A DNA stretch of 64,000 nucleotides from Nectonema munidae (GCA_030549495.1 JAUIRK010000871.1:62001-126000); one strand, 5' to 3'. Shown: positions 51,470 through 63,779, numbered from the stretch's first letter. A program made the numbers and translations. Notes: generated from the letters alone by a model not told the origin.

Positions 51470-53006
51470 TGCATCACTTAATTGCACGCTCTGCACAAAT
51501 ATTTGAATGTTGTGTTGGTATAGGTGAAAGTTCTCTGCACCAAAATTTACTCACTGACTTCAAAGCTTTTGGATTTTCTTTACAAGCTTCTGATAGATTG
51601 TCAACATAAGTTGGAATGAAATACTGAACAGAGAACGAGATGTCAGCCCATGAACCACATATGAAATCACATGCTGCTTCAGATGATGTCTTTCGAAACT
51701 CTAGTAGCAAAATAAAAGCAAGTAAAGTATAAATTACCCTTGAGTTTTTCCATCTTGCATTAATTAAAGCAGGAAGTGTTCGGAAATTCACTTTTGGAAA
51801 GCTTCCTGAACTTTTGAAAGCTTTGTAGCATGATATTAAGTGATCCAGAAAAGCTTTTGTTCATATTCTTGTGGCATATTTGAAATAAATGAGTAACTAA
51901 AATCTGGTCAACCTGTTGATCCACCGTAATGATAATTCAAAACACGTTTCAGTATTGTATCAAGAATATGATGTTGACATCCAATAAATACAGCTTTTTA
52001 GTCCAATATCTCCAAAGTGTTTCGCAACAGTGTGATTACACCACGACATCTTCCAGTATTTGCGGCAGTTGTGTCTGATACAATCATTTTTATTGACGAC
52101 CCGAGCTTATATTCATCAAGCACAGTTTTTATTCCATTGAATATTGTCTCACCTCCCTATTTTCATTTTTTAAAACGACTACCTGATACTCTTTTTTCTA
52201 TATAGCCCTTCCATCAAAGTGTAAAGACCAATTTTTGTATTTTAAATTTTCTTTGAAGTTATTTTTCACCTTTTCTCCTTCTTTAATCACAGCTTTATAG
52301 AATCCGCTTTGTGTTGAAGTAGGTACTTAAATCCAGCCTTTTGATAATGTTTCACAAACTTTGTGAGCTTTTCTTGTACTTAATTTTGCTGCTGTCACTA
52401 AAAGTACTGCAGAATAAGTTCCGTGTCTTTTAGAGGTTGAAGGTTCCTTAAAATCGTCACTACTTTTCGACTTTTCTTCACTTCTGTGAGAATCTTGTGT
52501 TTTCGAAATCTCATCACTACTGTTTTTTCAACAAAGTCATTTGGGCTGCTGCTTTCATTTTAAGAATGTTCTCTTCTTTTGTGCTGCACTAGCCTACCTT
52601 ATCTTATGTTGAAATCTGTAGGTTATAGAATCTCTCACTTCTCGGCACAACCATTCTCTTTTCTCATCTGTTACATTAAACATATTTGTAAAATCATAGT
52701 TTGCATGTCTGCGATTATGTTTTTCAAACTTTTTTTTATCACATCTTCAACTTTTCTTTCAACTGTTTGATTTGCCTTTTTCAATTGGCAAGTTTAGTTT
52801 TCTCCATAAGGGTTTTACTTCGCCTGCTATACTTACAAATCCTTCTTTTTTGCTTTTTACAAGTCAAGTTAAAGTTTATATCTCACAAGATATGCTTTTC
52901 CATTGAATTTTTTTGAATTAAGACTGTCAATAATTTTTAAAAACTGAAGCAGGTTTGATGACCAAATTTTCTTGTTGCTTTTTGAAGGAGATGCGTTTTT
53001 TAACAT
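51470..53006 (-). pseudogene. hAT-like transposase, near full-length but broken (copy B)
   Basis: Minus strand. A plausible start MLKNASPSKSNKKIWSSN at 53006 leads through GGETIFNGIKTVLDEYKLG, SIKMIVSDTTAANTGRC (52.05 kb; D-T-T-x2-NTG), FIGCQHHILDTILKRVL, NARWKNSRVIYTLLAFIL and CGSWADISFSVQYFIP to SNICAERAIK (51.48 kb). The middle third is split by many stops and frame changes; the last 105 codons remain open. Same family as copy A at 15966, here including the N-terminal half. It is antisense within the 5.6-kb RhoGEF intron. hAT-like by motif order (inference). Confidence 0.72.
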
Positions 53007-53465
53007 TGCAACTTTCGCAAAATTACAAATTTAACTTAGTTAACTTTTCTGAAACAGAACAAAACTAACATGTTATAATATTACACATTATAAAATAAAA
53101 GCCTTTAAAATAATTAAATATCTTAGAAATGGACTAAAATATTTTTAAAAGCCTTGTATTTAGAAGTCATGCAATGGCAAATCACCTCTTATCACAATAC
53201 CCATTTTTAGAACAAAACTTACTCTAGTGGGGGGTACTTTATTTGGGAGTTTCCGTTTATTATTGACATTCAAAACATGTTTGCATCGCTCATACTTATT
53301 TTTCACAGTCCTATATATCTGTACCATAACAAAAATTTTTCACGGTCATTACGTAACGTATAATTAATAGAAAAAAAATCTGTTCTGCATAAATGGCCAA
53401 AGGCGAATTGGTATAAAACCAACTCTTCCAAGAGTACGATCGCTTTAAGGACAATTGATCTAATA

Positions 53466-53922
53466 CAGTGGTTCCCAAACTTTTTCTCATCGTTACCCAC
53501 TTTTCATACGTGATCCTTGTCTATGGCCCCACAGCAATCATAGCCGGTGAAAACCGCGACTATCTACTAGTATCTAACAATTATAATCATACAATTAATT
53601 AAAACGGGCATTTTGCTAAAAGGTGTTTCAAGAATAAGCAAAAAAAGAAGGAAACAGAAAATTCACTGAATGGAAAAAGTTTATTAATTTTACGCTATGT
53701 GATTTAATCTTTGAATCTTACAAATTTGATAACATTGTAACCATTAAGTGCTCTAGTTGGGAGACAATTCTACTGAGTACGAAGGGTGATTATCGACAAG
53801 CTTCTTGATTCTTGGTTTTGTTTCACTTAAAGCATAACGTAGGTCACGCGTAGGTTTTATTTATGCATAGCCCCAGATTATGGTGCCTCAGGGGGCCATG
53901 GCCCACAGTTTGGGAACCAATG
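53466..53922. mobile_element. hAT-type MITE with 8-bp target duplication ATCTAATA
   Basis: 457 bp. Starts CAGTGGTTCCCAAACTTTTT and ends CACAGTTTGGGAACCAATG. ATCTAATA is perfect on both sides (53458-53465, 53923-53930). Ends are of the Charlie-like hAT type; no transposase. Confidence 0.93.
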
Positions 53923-53930
53923 ATCTAATA

Positions 53931-54437
53931 CCTCCTTTATAACTTATAAAGCGAATTTTTTTATGATTTATTTTTTTGAAAACTTAACTTTTCGTTTTTC
54001 CTCATGTTTTCAATAATTTTTAGCGTGTATGCGTGGATGTCTTTAAAATAAAATTAAACATTTTTCAAAGAAAATAAATAAAATTTATTGAATAACGAGA
54101 AAAAAGATGTGTTAAATCATTTATAGATAAACTCTTTATAAAATTAAAAAAACTGAAAATAATGAACAGTTAGCTTCCGAAAATATTTAGTTTCATAAGT
54201 TATAAAGCTATAAATTAAAGTGAAAATACAGTAGACCCTCGTTAAGTCGGACTACATGGGGGGGGGGGGGGGCCCCTTTGCCGATTGTCCCAAAAAACAA
54301 GGGGTTTTATTTTTTTTTTTTTTGGTTAAAAAAAAATTTTTAAATGGGGAATTTTTCCCCCACAACTTTTTAATAACACAAAATTTATAATACGCAAAAT
54401 ACACCTATAAAAAAAAAAAATTAAAAGGGGGTTTTTA

Positions 54438-54470
<33 letters not shown>

Positions 54471-56793
54471 CCTTTGGGGGGGAAAAAATTTTTTTTTCCC
54501 CTCCTTTCTTTGTTTTGGGGGGGAGTAGAGAGGGGGTTTGTATTTATAAATGCCAAGCGTTAGTTTTCGACTAAAAACTAGTTAATATAGTCCAGATTTT
54601 TAAATACTAATATCTTTAAAAGAATTGTTACATTGGACTGTTTTAATAGTTGAACAAGCATAATTCAATTAAACTTAGTTTATTACTTTTTTACATAAAA
54701 TCAAGCAGAAGTTATATTTCAAATATGGAGACGGTGAGTGGAGGGGAGGAGATGTTTTTTCAATCAACTCTTTATTATTTTAAAAACGTGAAAAATATAC
54801 AAAAGATAAAGAAGAACCTCTTTCTTCTTAATGGACTCTTCTTTTCAAAATATCATACGTACACATATAATATATTTTTCTCTACCTGAATTAAGTGGTT
54901 GGGAAGTATAGCTATACTGTGGAAACGAGGGGTATAACTGTCCGATGGACAACTTCTCTAGCTCTACTGCCTCATATAGAAAGGCTCAATGAATATCTTT
55001 TAAAAAAAAACCATCATCAAAAGAACGGTAAATATATAATATTTATAAAATCTTATAGACACACATCACTGATTGATTTATCTATTCGACGCATATATTT
55101 TATATTGTTACGTTTAGCAGGTGGGGTGGCGTCACTCCTTCACTCTGAGTAAATCCCTTTCTGACACATACATATAAATTTAATACCTAACATAATTCTT
55201 TGTCAAGTGGTCTATTGAAATTTTTCTGATGATATATAATGAAAATAAATTGAAGCAAGTAAATAGATTATGCATTTCATATAAAATGATTTAATTAAAC
55301 AGTATAATAAATAAATATCAGTTATCTCAAATAAACAGAAATTTTCAGGGAACAATTGTATTGAATCAGTAGTTATTTTGATTGAAATAACTTAATTGAA
55401 AAGTTTTCTTACCAGTTAACGACTAGAAAACAATCAGCCAAAATCAAATGTAAAGCAGGAATCTTCACCACCATTCTATCTAATTTTCTTTGTCAGTTTT
55501 TTTGCTTTAGGAGCAACCTCTCCGCGCAGGGTGCTAAGTATTTTATCTAAATCCATCCTTCAATCACTGGCTCCAATATTGTAAAAAATACTTTTTCAGC
55601 AAAGTATAATAATATTCATAACATGTTATAATGTATATTTTAGATTAATTATTATTTTATTCTGATATAATCGATTACTAAAAGAAGTTTGTTATTTTCA
55701 ACGTTTCTCTCCAAAATTAATACACATTGATCTCTGACGTCAATATTTTTATCACTAGTATGCTTTAGTTGAAACTTAAGTTCTTCCCTACTTTTTCTTT
55801 AATATATTTTTTTAGTTGTCCGTAATCACATATCATAGAGTTATTTAATGCCTTTTTCTATTAAAATTCATCTTGTTTCTCATTTTTTCCAAACTACACA
55901 TTTTTCATTTCTGTTTAAAAGAGAATAATCATTTAATTATTATTATCAAAAATGTAATTGTCTGCATTGCGATCCAATTTTTACAAAATTTCAAGTAATG
56001 TCTGTTATATCATAAAACATAATATTATGTTTAAGGAATTAGGGAAGCAGCTACGGTAAAGGTATGTATGCTTGCTTCCATATTTTTAGTTTTAATGGAC
56101 GTTCGTTTGAATTCTAATTTTATTTATTTTAATAAGATCATAAGAAGATTTTCTAAATCACGATGTGTGAGACTAATTAATTTAATGAATATCATTTTAC
56201 TGTAATTGTATATATTTTTAAACACAATTATTTATTCCGTCATTTTTTGTGAAAAATAATCGTTCTTAAAAATAAGAAAGGAGACGTTATGAAAATATGT
56301 TATGTAGGTAGTCAGTCTTAAAAGATTTAGTAATGTATTTCTTCATACTTTTACCGTCAGTTTAAGGGGTGGGTATTCATAACCGATCTATAAGTATACG
56401 TTTGTTTTACTAAACTAGAAATGCTTGCTTTATCAAATATTCAAATTTTAGAAATAGTTTTACACCCCTTTTTTAGTAGACAATTTATATATCATTTTCC
56501 AAGAATCCTTAAGATGTGTAGAAAGTTGGCTAACACTTCATTTCTTATTTCTTGTCTTCCACTTTTATGTAAAATGCTTTAGTAGATTATAAATTATTTA
56601 AGTTGTTTTTTGGCAAATTTTATGTCTAAATTGTATAAAATTTTTTGTAACTCTTTTCCTTATTTTTTTGTTACTTTTATACAGTTCTACCGATTTAAAC
56701 ATGGACTTAAATTTTTTCATTATAAATTGCCAAAAAATTTATCTAACTATATTCTATTACTTTTACAATATTTGAACTATTTTTTATTATTAG
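53931..56793. other. Intronic AT-rich DNA
   Basis: Remainder of the 5.6-kb intron. Apart from the Tigger-like end and homopolymer patch at 54229-54540 I recognise nothing. ORFs of 76-85 codons here have no known motif. Confidence 0.5.
54229..54540. repeat. Tigger-like terminus followed by homopolymer-rich, possibly corrupted sequence
   Basis: CAGTAGACCCTCGTTAAGTC, preceded by TA, is a classic Tigger/pogo end. It is followed by stacked runs of G, T, A and C (for example a run of over 30 A, and GGGGGGG next to TTTTTTTT and CCCC) that look unlike any other part of the window. The opposite Tigger end was not found. Confidence 0.6.
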
Positions 56794-57061
56794 TAAGACA
56801 GAACAACAACAACAACCATGTTTAAATCTATCATTGGAAAGTTCTTTGTCGATCCCAACTCTTTCATCTGTTGATCAAACATCTTTTTATCATCTATCAA
56901 GCAAATCATCAATAACGAGTATTCATGAGAATGACAATAAGTTTAATTTAGACTTGAAAAAATTCATGCAAAATCTCTTATCCAGTATGCCTGAGGATCC
57001 CTTTCTTCTGCAGAATGAATCTTTGCTACCGGAATCGTGGAATGTTCAGCCTGATTGCGAA
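56794..57061 (+). CDS. RhoGEF exon 6: linker into DH domain
   Basis: Acceptor TTTTTATTATTAG, phase 2; donor TGCGAA|GTACAT, phase 0. It encodes TKTEQQQQPCLNLSLESSLS, then a Ser-rich part, then LDLKKFMQNLLSSM, and PESWNVQPDCE at the end. The E-S-W-x2-x-x-D segment just before the DH domain is typical of the Lbc group (AKAP13 and GEF-H1 have ESWS...D). The short glutamine run is encoded by CAA repeats. Confidence 0.85.
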
Positions 57062-57110
57062 GTACATCTTCAAACTCATAAAACTTTTTTTTATTTGTTT
57101 TTTTTCTAAG

Positions 57111-57215
57111 ATGCTAAAAAGATTATCCAAACAAGAAATAAAGAGACAAGATATTATTTATGAATTGATTTTAACAGAAGGATATCATTTGCAAACTTTG
57201 ACTGTAATGAAAAAG
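57111..57215 (+). CDS. RhoGEF exon 7: DH domain CR1
   Basis: Follows a 49-bp intron (57062-57110; GTACAT ... TTTTTTTTCTAAG). Phase 0 at both ends; donor AAAAAG|GTAACA. It encodes MLKRLSKQEIKRQDIIYELI, then LTEGYHLQTLTVMKK, the conserved first helix of the DH domain (KRQ-x-I-x-ELxxTExxHxxTLxxM), including the Glu that contacts switch I of Rho. Highly characteristic; this exon establishes the family. Confidence 0.92.
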
Positions 57216-57619
57216 GTAACATATCGCTTAATTGTTTATTAGTTACACATGTTTACACGCAAATTAAAAAAAAACCGGACTTCATAAAATGAGGATCCAT
57301 AATTAATTCCTCTTAACACATTTTTGTTCCACCTTACTTGTGTCATAGAAATTCTTATTCAGATTACATAGTTCTAGAATTTTTAGATTTAAAAATCAAA
57401 ATATTCCAAAACTGAATGATAAAAATGTGCTAAATGTGATGAAATGAAATTTTTGAAAACAATTTATATAAAAATAAAAATTATATTTTTATTTGTAACA
57501 AATTATCTACAATTTTTAATGCTGTTAAACAAAGATTGAGTAAAATTTTATATATTGGATCATCAATAATAACATGCAAAAACTTAGTTCTAAATTCAGT
57601 CATATTTATACCATTTGGC

Positions 57620-58110
57620 GTCTTTCAATTTTTAGGGAGAAAATTTTGAACATTAGAAATGGTTTTTTTATTTTAGATTTTTGAACTCGCCATCCCTCTC
57701 TTTTTTCTGATTTAAAGGTGCGCTTTAAGGATGGCCTCTATAATATTTCAACTTCATTCTGAATTGCCTCCATTTCAACCTGAATAAGTGCATTATCGTA
57801 AACAACAAAATTATTTTTGTATAAGTCTGTGACTTTGTGTACCATTTCAAAACCTATTTTTCTACAAATCGCTTTTTTTTCTTCATAACTACACATTTTC
57901 CACTCATAATAAACAATATCATGCTGTGAGATGGCCCCAATTACATGTAAATTATTCCCTCTGATTTATCATTTTTATAAATGTTTCAAATACCTTTATA
58001 CGATTGTTCAAAAGAACGGCTGCGCATAAAGAGATCCGTGATTAATAAAAATAATCGATTTCCCACTTCCTATTTTATGCATTCAACTTCAACAAATTTT
58101 TTCTTTTATC
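57620..58110 (-). pseudogene. DDE_3 (IS630/Tc1-type) transposase relic
   Basis: Minus strand: RGNNLHVIGAISQHDIVYYE (about 57.93 kb), then FVVYDNALIQVEMEAIQNEV (57.79 kb), the block holding the second catalytic Asp (V-x-D-N-A-x-x-H). Upstream FINHGSLYAQPF corresponds to the first F-I-D-E block with its Asp replaced. Several frame changes; the C-terminal Glu block is absent. In the RhoGEF intron, antisense. Confidence 0.65.
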
Positions 58111-58384
58111 TTTAGTTCTATCCGAATTTCGCTTTATTGGTTCATTATTATATACGTAATTTAGTAAGTAAATGCTTTTGTCTTGTGTTTTAGGTTGAAA
58201 CAAAAAAGTGAATTAAAAGAAATTTTAATTATGAATCTTTAAAATTGAAAGATAAACCTAGTCTTTAATAATTAATTTTTATCAAATTATGCACATACGT
58301 AACTAAAAGTAAGGGGAGCCAACAATATATTTAAAAAGAATAAATATTTTTTGATTTGAACATTTTTCGATTCTTTGATTATTC

Positions 58385-58720
58385 GACAAATATAATATTT
58401 AAAATCGTGCAAATTGCAAAGTATAGGTAATAACTTTTGTAACATCGTATGAGGTAGCAAAATATGAACAGAAAGTTCGATATTTTTTGATTTTTTAAAG
58501 AATATTTTTCGATTCTTTGATTACAGAATTTTATTTTGATTATTTGACAAATATAATATTTAAAATCGTGCAAATTGCAAAGTATAGGTAATAACTTTTG
58601 TAACATCGTATGAGGTAGCAAAATATGAACAGAAAGTTTGATATTTTTTTATTTTTTAAAGAATATTTTTCGATTCTTTGATTACAGAATTTTATTTTGA
58701 TTATTTGATAAAATATATTA
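58385..58720. repeat. 161-bp tandem repeat, two full units
   Basis: GACAAATATAATATTTAAAA starts units at 58385 and 58546, and a decayed third start is at 58707, all 161 bp apart. The two units are nearly identical. A diverged fragment of the unit (TATAGGTAATAACTT, GAACAGAAAGTT) recurs near 58793-58875 inside the adjoining minisatellite. Confidence 0.9.
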
Positions 58721-59052
58721 TATAGGTTGGAGATGAATTATCGCGGTATACAGGTTGGAGATGAACCAACGTAGTATACAGGTATAATGTATATAGGTAA
58801 TAACTTATGTAGCATCGTCTCCCCGAATGAGGTATATCAAATCTTACATCTAGCAGAATGTGAACAGAAAGTTGAACATTGTCTCCCTAGTTATTTGTAC
58901 ATGGAATAGAAACCATCGTAGTATACAGGTTGAAGATGAATCATCCTAGTAAACAGGTTGGAGATGAATCATCGTAGTATACAGGTTGGAGATGAATCAT
59001 TGTAGTATATAGTTTGGAGATGAATCATCGTAGAATACAGGTTGGAGATATA
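58721..59052. repeat. 28-bp minisatellite, unit about TACAGGTTGGAGATGAATCA + TCGTAGTA
   Basis: About eight units in two groups: two before and five to six after an inserted stretch related to the 161-bp repeat (58780-58918). Units differ at one to four bases. No coding potential. Confidence 0.88.
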
Positions 59053-59479
59053 GATATAATTTTAAGCATATGGATCTGAGAATAGAAAAAAATAGTCAAT
59101 ACAATAAATCAGATTTTAGATAAATTTGATTAAATAAGATTTGTTAGAAAATATACTCAATCCACCTTCGCTTTTTCTAGAATTTGACAACTGTTTCTCA
59201 AATTTAGTTTATGATTGGTTGACTTTTCAAAATATGAAAATAGCCCTTCTTCATAAAAAAATCAGGAGGAAAATATCAAATGGGGAATAATATATGCTCG
59301 CTATCTTTTTTGACGTCGATCAAGTATTGTTTGCTTGTCCACAAAATTTTTATATAATAGCATTTTTAAAATTGAACACTGAAGCAAATGCGTATAAGAA
59401 TTATCGATCCAGAGGATATAATAAAATATAGTATCTTTTTCTTAAAATGAAACTGATAATTTCGTACCTTAGCTTACAT

Positions 59480-59752
59480 CAGGGTTCTTCAACCCTTTTT
59501 ACACGTGGGCCCAAAATGATATTGTAATTAACTCTGGGCCCTAAAAATTTTATTTAAAGGTAAAAGCATACAATACATAAAAAAACAAGCACAATACTTT
59601 AATTTTTTTGTAATCGATGTCAAAATATATGCAGGTGTAAGATTTTTATTGTTTTATTCAAAAACTTTTAACTTTTGAACTTTGGTGAATAGTAATGGGG
59701 CATAAATCGTTTTTCTCAGGGCCCAAAATGAGTCCTGGGTTGAAGAAGCCTG
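59480..59752. mobile_element. hAT-type MITE with 8-bp target duplication GCTTACAT
   Basis: 273 bp. Starts CAGGGTTCTTCAACCCTTTT and ends GGGTTGAAGAAGCCTG. GCTTACAT is perfect on both sides (59472-59479, 59753-59760). GGGCCCAAAATGA near both ends extends the inverted repeat. It lies 236 bp upstream of the next RhoGEF exon. Confidence 0.93.
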
Positions 59753-59988
59753 GCTTACATTATAGTTATACATGAGTAGGCCTTTTTTTAAATGATTAAT
59801 TTTCATAATCTTTTAGAGTTCAATTTTATTTTATATCTAATATAAATATTTCGTAAACAATATTTTTTTATCATTTAAGGGGTATATTTAAAAGGGCTTA
59901 ATTGATAAAAAGCTATCTATTTAGTTGAACATTTTTAGTTACAGACTCGTATTTGCAAATCACTATTATAAACCCCTTTCTGTTTTAG

Positions 59989-60168
59989 ATCTTCATTCAA
60001 GGTATAAAGTGTTTGTTAGTGGAGAATCAAGCAGAGAACTACATTGAAAAGTTATTTCCAAACGTTGATGACTTGCATGTCTTACATTCTGATTTTCACA
60101 AAAGTCTTAAAGATAGACAATCCCTTTCGCTTTACATTGAAGAGATCGGTGATGTTTTGACAAATCAG
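59989..60168 (+). CDS. RhoGEF exon 8: DH domain, middle
   Basis: Acceptor CTTTCTGTTTTAG, phase 0; donor AATCAG|GTCCTT, phase 0 (weak donor, but phase and homology agree). It encodes 60 residues including KLFPNVDDLHVLHSDFHKSL (DH: LFPxLDELxxIHxxFxxxL) and LSLYIEEIGDVLTNQ (DH: FVIxxIGDxLxxQ). The inter-block spacing is slightly shorter than in mammalian GEF-H1. Read with exon 9 it forms the junction LTNQFCANGD, which matches the family's QFSGxNGD. Confidence 0.9.
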
Positions 60169-60649
60169 GTCCTTATTTTGCTTATTTTTCTTTATGAAAA
60201 AGGTTGATTTATCAATGAACAGACACACCTCCCCCCCCCCCCCCTCCATATTTTTATTTTCGCAAATAACCATTTGTTATATACTTTTAGTAGTGTGTTT
60301 ATCCTACAAGGAAATTGAGCACTTGATTATGATGGCACCAAAGCAAAAACGCCACGTCACAATTTTTCATTCCGACTTGAAGTTAAAATTCTATAAGCCA
60401 CCTGTTTTATGATCAATCTTCTTTTGTGTTATAGCGAATCATAAATGAAGTCCACAAACATTAAAATTAAATTCTTTTTTATTCCATTTTTTAAAATCAT
60501 TATTGCCATTGATTTACGCTAATTTATTAAGTTGAAATGACATTCTGGTCCAATGGTTTGGTAAACTTTCTGCATAAGAGAGAAGGTAAAAAATGTTGAC
60601 TTGATATTTCATGAATGAGGTGCACAGCTAATCAATATTTCTTTCTTAA

Positions 60650-60771
60650 CCCGTAAAAATAATCAGGCGATATCTAATGTAAAGCAGAAGATTTGTATTA
60701 AAGGGCATTGATAAACGCATACGATTTTATTTTTGTAAAGTCGACATATGTCGACTGTGTTCAATAACCGG
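60650..60771. mobile_element. TTAA-type (piggyBac-like) MITE, GTTATCGACC subfamily
   Basis: 122 bp with TTAA on both sides (60646-60649, 60772-60775). Starts CCCGTAAAAATAATC and ends GTTCAATAACCGG. It closely matches the 8643 copy (GATATCTAATG, AAAGCAGAAGATTTGTATT). Confidence 0.85.
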
Positions 60772-60928
60772 TTAATGACTTGTCATCCACACCTTTTATT
60801 ATTGCATAGTATTAGTAAACTTATATGCTTCTTGTGAAATACATGTGGGCTTTTAAAATCACCAAAAGAGGCTCTTTGTTGTTTCTACCAGTCATGCTAG
60901 AGCAGGACTTTGCATATAGATCAAATGT

Positions 60929-61062
60929 AACTTCATTCTACAAGAATTAAAATACTCCTTCAACTACTTAAAATTAAAACAAAAAAGATGTCGTAAAATC
61001 ATTTTATTGGAAATAGGTTGAACCGAACAATGATCGTGTACCATGAATATCTATAGTTTTAC
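60929..61062. repeat. Dispersed repeat, copy 2 (copy 1 at 5039)
   Basis: ACAAGAATTAAAATACTCC and CAATGATCGTGTACC match copy 1 in order and strand. Unclassified. Confidence 0.55.
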
Positions 61063-62367
61063 ATTTACACTCTAAAATATATTGGAAATAGTAAAAGTGT
61101 GCATATTGTTCACAAGCTTAAATTCGAAATTTTTTCAAAAACGAAACGATACGCAAAATGTGGGTAAAGGGATGCTCTTTAAGATAGACATGGTTCAAAA
61201 TGTTTTTAAAAAAATTTCTCACATAAACTTTTTTTCAAAGTTAAATTTTTATATTTTTCACAAAATTTCTTAAAAAATTGGTTATAATCAAGTAAAATAT
61301 AAGCAATTTTGAATAAGATAATGCAAAAATTAGAAAAAATTTTTTTTATTCGGATAAAAAAAATTCTGCCAAAAATGTCAACTTTTTTTGGACAAAACAC
61401 TTTTAAATTAAAATTTTTCTCAGGAAATATTTTATTTTTTATAAATGTACTTTAATCCTATGAACAAAATTTAAAAAGTATCTTATTATCTGGTGGTAAA
61501 AAAAATCAGGGTAAACTTTTGAGTTATAGTACTTAAGTCAATGAACTCAATTTGAGGTATTTCCCTTAAACCACTTGAAAGTACTAACGAAATGAGGTAG
61601 ATAAACATTTTATTCTATCAAAAAAATCTTTTTTAATATAACCTTTAACTAATTTAACTTTGAAAAAATAGTAGAAAAAAAAGTTAGGTGAAATACATAA
61701 ATAAACCATATATATGATTTGCTCTACTATTACATAATCTATTATTAGCTATAATATAATAGTATGAAAAGTAATTATAAATATATATGGTGAAATTGAT
61801 AAGCGCGGTTTTATTTCTCTTCTTAAGTTCTTTGTTTTTTATAATTCATCGACATATTTGCCAACATTTAGAGTCTTCTTCACGGAGGAAGATTTCCCTA
61901 CTTTTTTAAATCTAAAATCGGATTTCTAACACTTAAACATCTTATCTTTTACAATATTATTAGTATTTTTCTATAAAATGTGTTTCTTTAGTTTTATACA
62001 CAATAAAAATATGAATAATCATTACTATTTTATTTAAAATTTGCAAATTTTTTTAACTCTTAAGTTTATAGTAAATTTAAAAAAGTAATACAAAAAAAGG
62101 TTCAAAAGTGTATAGAAAAAGTTTTTTTTACATTTTTATTTAAAATCTGATTTTTGACTGAAAATCTTTATCCCGAAATCAGAATTCGGGTTGAAGTTTC
62201 AACATCGGTATAATCACGCCAAAATTAGGATAGTTGACATGTATGTATCTAGCATTCATTTCATTTCTATGAAGGTTTAGGATGTGCCCAATTGGTATCT
62301 GGGATTTAAATTTTTATGCTGTAATTTATTTAACCTTTTTTTTTATATAATTTTTTTCTTATTTTAG
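61063..62367. other. Intronic AT-rich DNA, no feature recognised
   Basis: Intron between RhoGEF exons 8 and 9. Poly-A/T runs and short ORFs (63-64 codons) without motifs. Confidence 0.5.
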
Positions 62368-62490
62368 TTTTGCGCAAATGGTGATGCTCTAAAAAAAGCT
62401 TACAGTTTGTTCTGTTCAATTCACCCTCAATGTATTGCCTACTACAAAAGCCTACTTAAAGCTGATAAAGTTTTTTTAGCTTTTATACAA
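62368..62490 (+). CDS. RhoGEF exon 9: DH domain, CR2 region
   Basis: Acceptor TTTTTCTTATTTTAG, phase 0; donor ATACAA|GTAATT, phase 0. It encodes FCANGDALKKAYSLFCSIHP, then QCIAYYKSLLKADKVFLAFIQ. It aligns with FSGxNGDxLKxxYxxFCSxHxxAxxxYKxLLxxDKxFxxFI of Lbc-group DH domains. The CR3 helix (QRITKYPxLL) and the PH domain must lie beyond 64000; no matching exon was seen between 62491 and 64000. Confidence 0.92.
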
Positions 62491-62869
62491 GTAATTGATA
62501 AATATAAATACTTGCATTTTGTGAACTTTTTATCCTTTATATCGGGTTCACTGCTAGATCAGTCATAACAGGACAATTGTGAAAATAAATTTGGTTTTCA
62601 CAGAGTGACTGTAACATAAATGAAACCGTTTATCAGCTGATTCACTGAGGAACAGCCACAAAAACAATTTATGTAAAGTTCATTTTCTAAAGTAGTTTTT
62701 GGTGTACAATTCCTAAAATGAAAAGCGTTTTTTCATTTTAGGCATAAATTTTCTGATAATCGGGGTTAAAATTTTAAATTTTTTTCTAAAATTTTGTTAT
62801 TGTGTATAATGTGATCACACTATAATTCATTTTGATTTTACAGAATTTAATACAAAATTACTTGATAAT

Positions 62870-63560
62870 AATTAAACCCTGAAAAATGCCTAGAGGACTT
62901 TGTAAAACCTTTCTAAACAAATTTTGTTATATTTGTGGATGTTTTACAAGCAAAAAAATCAACTTAATCTTACTTCGACCATTCGAAAGCTGTATTATCT
63001 TTACTTCAAATGTAAAGTAAGAGATTAAGATAAAGTTTGGGCTCCTCATATATGTTGTAAGAGCTCTTCAAGCTTACTATTAAGATGGTTTAATGGAACG
63101 CAAAAACAGCTATCGTTTGGTATTTCCATGAATAGGAGGGAACCGCAAGATCACATAACAGACTTCTAATTTTGCTTAGTTACTCTATTATTATTATTTT
63201 GCTAAAAACATAAAACTTGGACGTTTGTTAACACGCGTTTTTTTAATTAAAATTTGTTCCACAGTGAATTAGCATTATTAGTAGGCCATTTAGTTTGGCT
63301 AATTTTTAAAATATTTTTCAGGTTTTTGCGTTTTTGTCACAACTGTGTTGTGCTTAGCATCCTTTTTATTTAAAGTTTTTAGACAGTATTTTGTAGCTGA
63401 ATGTTTAAATTTTATTGAAACATTTGCAAATAACAAAGATTTGATAATATTGAACATATCTCATTTTTCATTTGTATTTTTTTCAGGTTTGTAAGAATTA
63501 TTTGTTTTGTAATTTTTTTCCGAATAAGATACCTTTTGCAAAACTAGTGTAAAATTTTAT
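62870..63560 (+). pseudogene. TE-like CYICG zinc-finger family, internally deleted (copy 2)
   Basis: From 62887: MPRGLCKTFLNKFCYICGCF, then, after frame changes, YYLYFKC, RDQDKVWAPHICC, LLRWFNGTQKQLSFGISM and NRREPQDHITDF. These correspond to the N-terminal zinc-finger part of the family. About 90 bp later the sequence matches the 3' non-coding end of copy 1 (TTGTTCCACAGTGAATTAGC), so the coding middle is missing. Same strand as copy 1. Broken. Confidence 0.62.
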
Positions 63561-63779
63561 AATTTATATTTCTTGATAAAATCTTTTAATTTTTTGAACA
63601 TCATCTTATCCTTGATAACAAGATTTATTTCTGTACAATTTTTATTACGTTTATTGTGAAAGTCTTGAAATCAATAAATCAGCATCATAAAGTACTAATT
63701 TATTCATTTAAACACGTTAAAATTTAGTAAATATTTTTGGACCTTTTTGATAATTATGTATTTTAAGGCCTTTCCAAGC

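Noticed and set aside
51474-51791. 105-codon open frame taken as a host gene
   Set aside because: It is the preserved C-terminus of a broken multi-copy transposase whose upstream blocks lie in other frames on the same strand.
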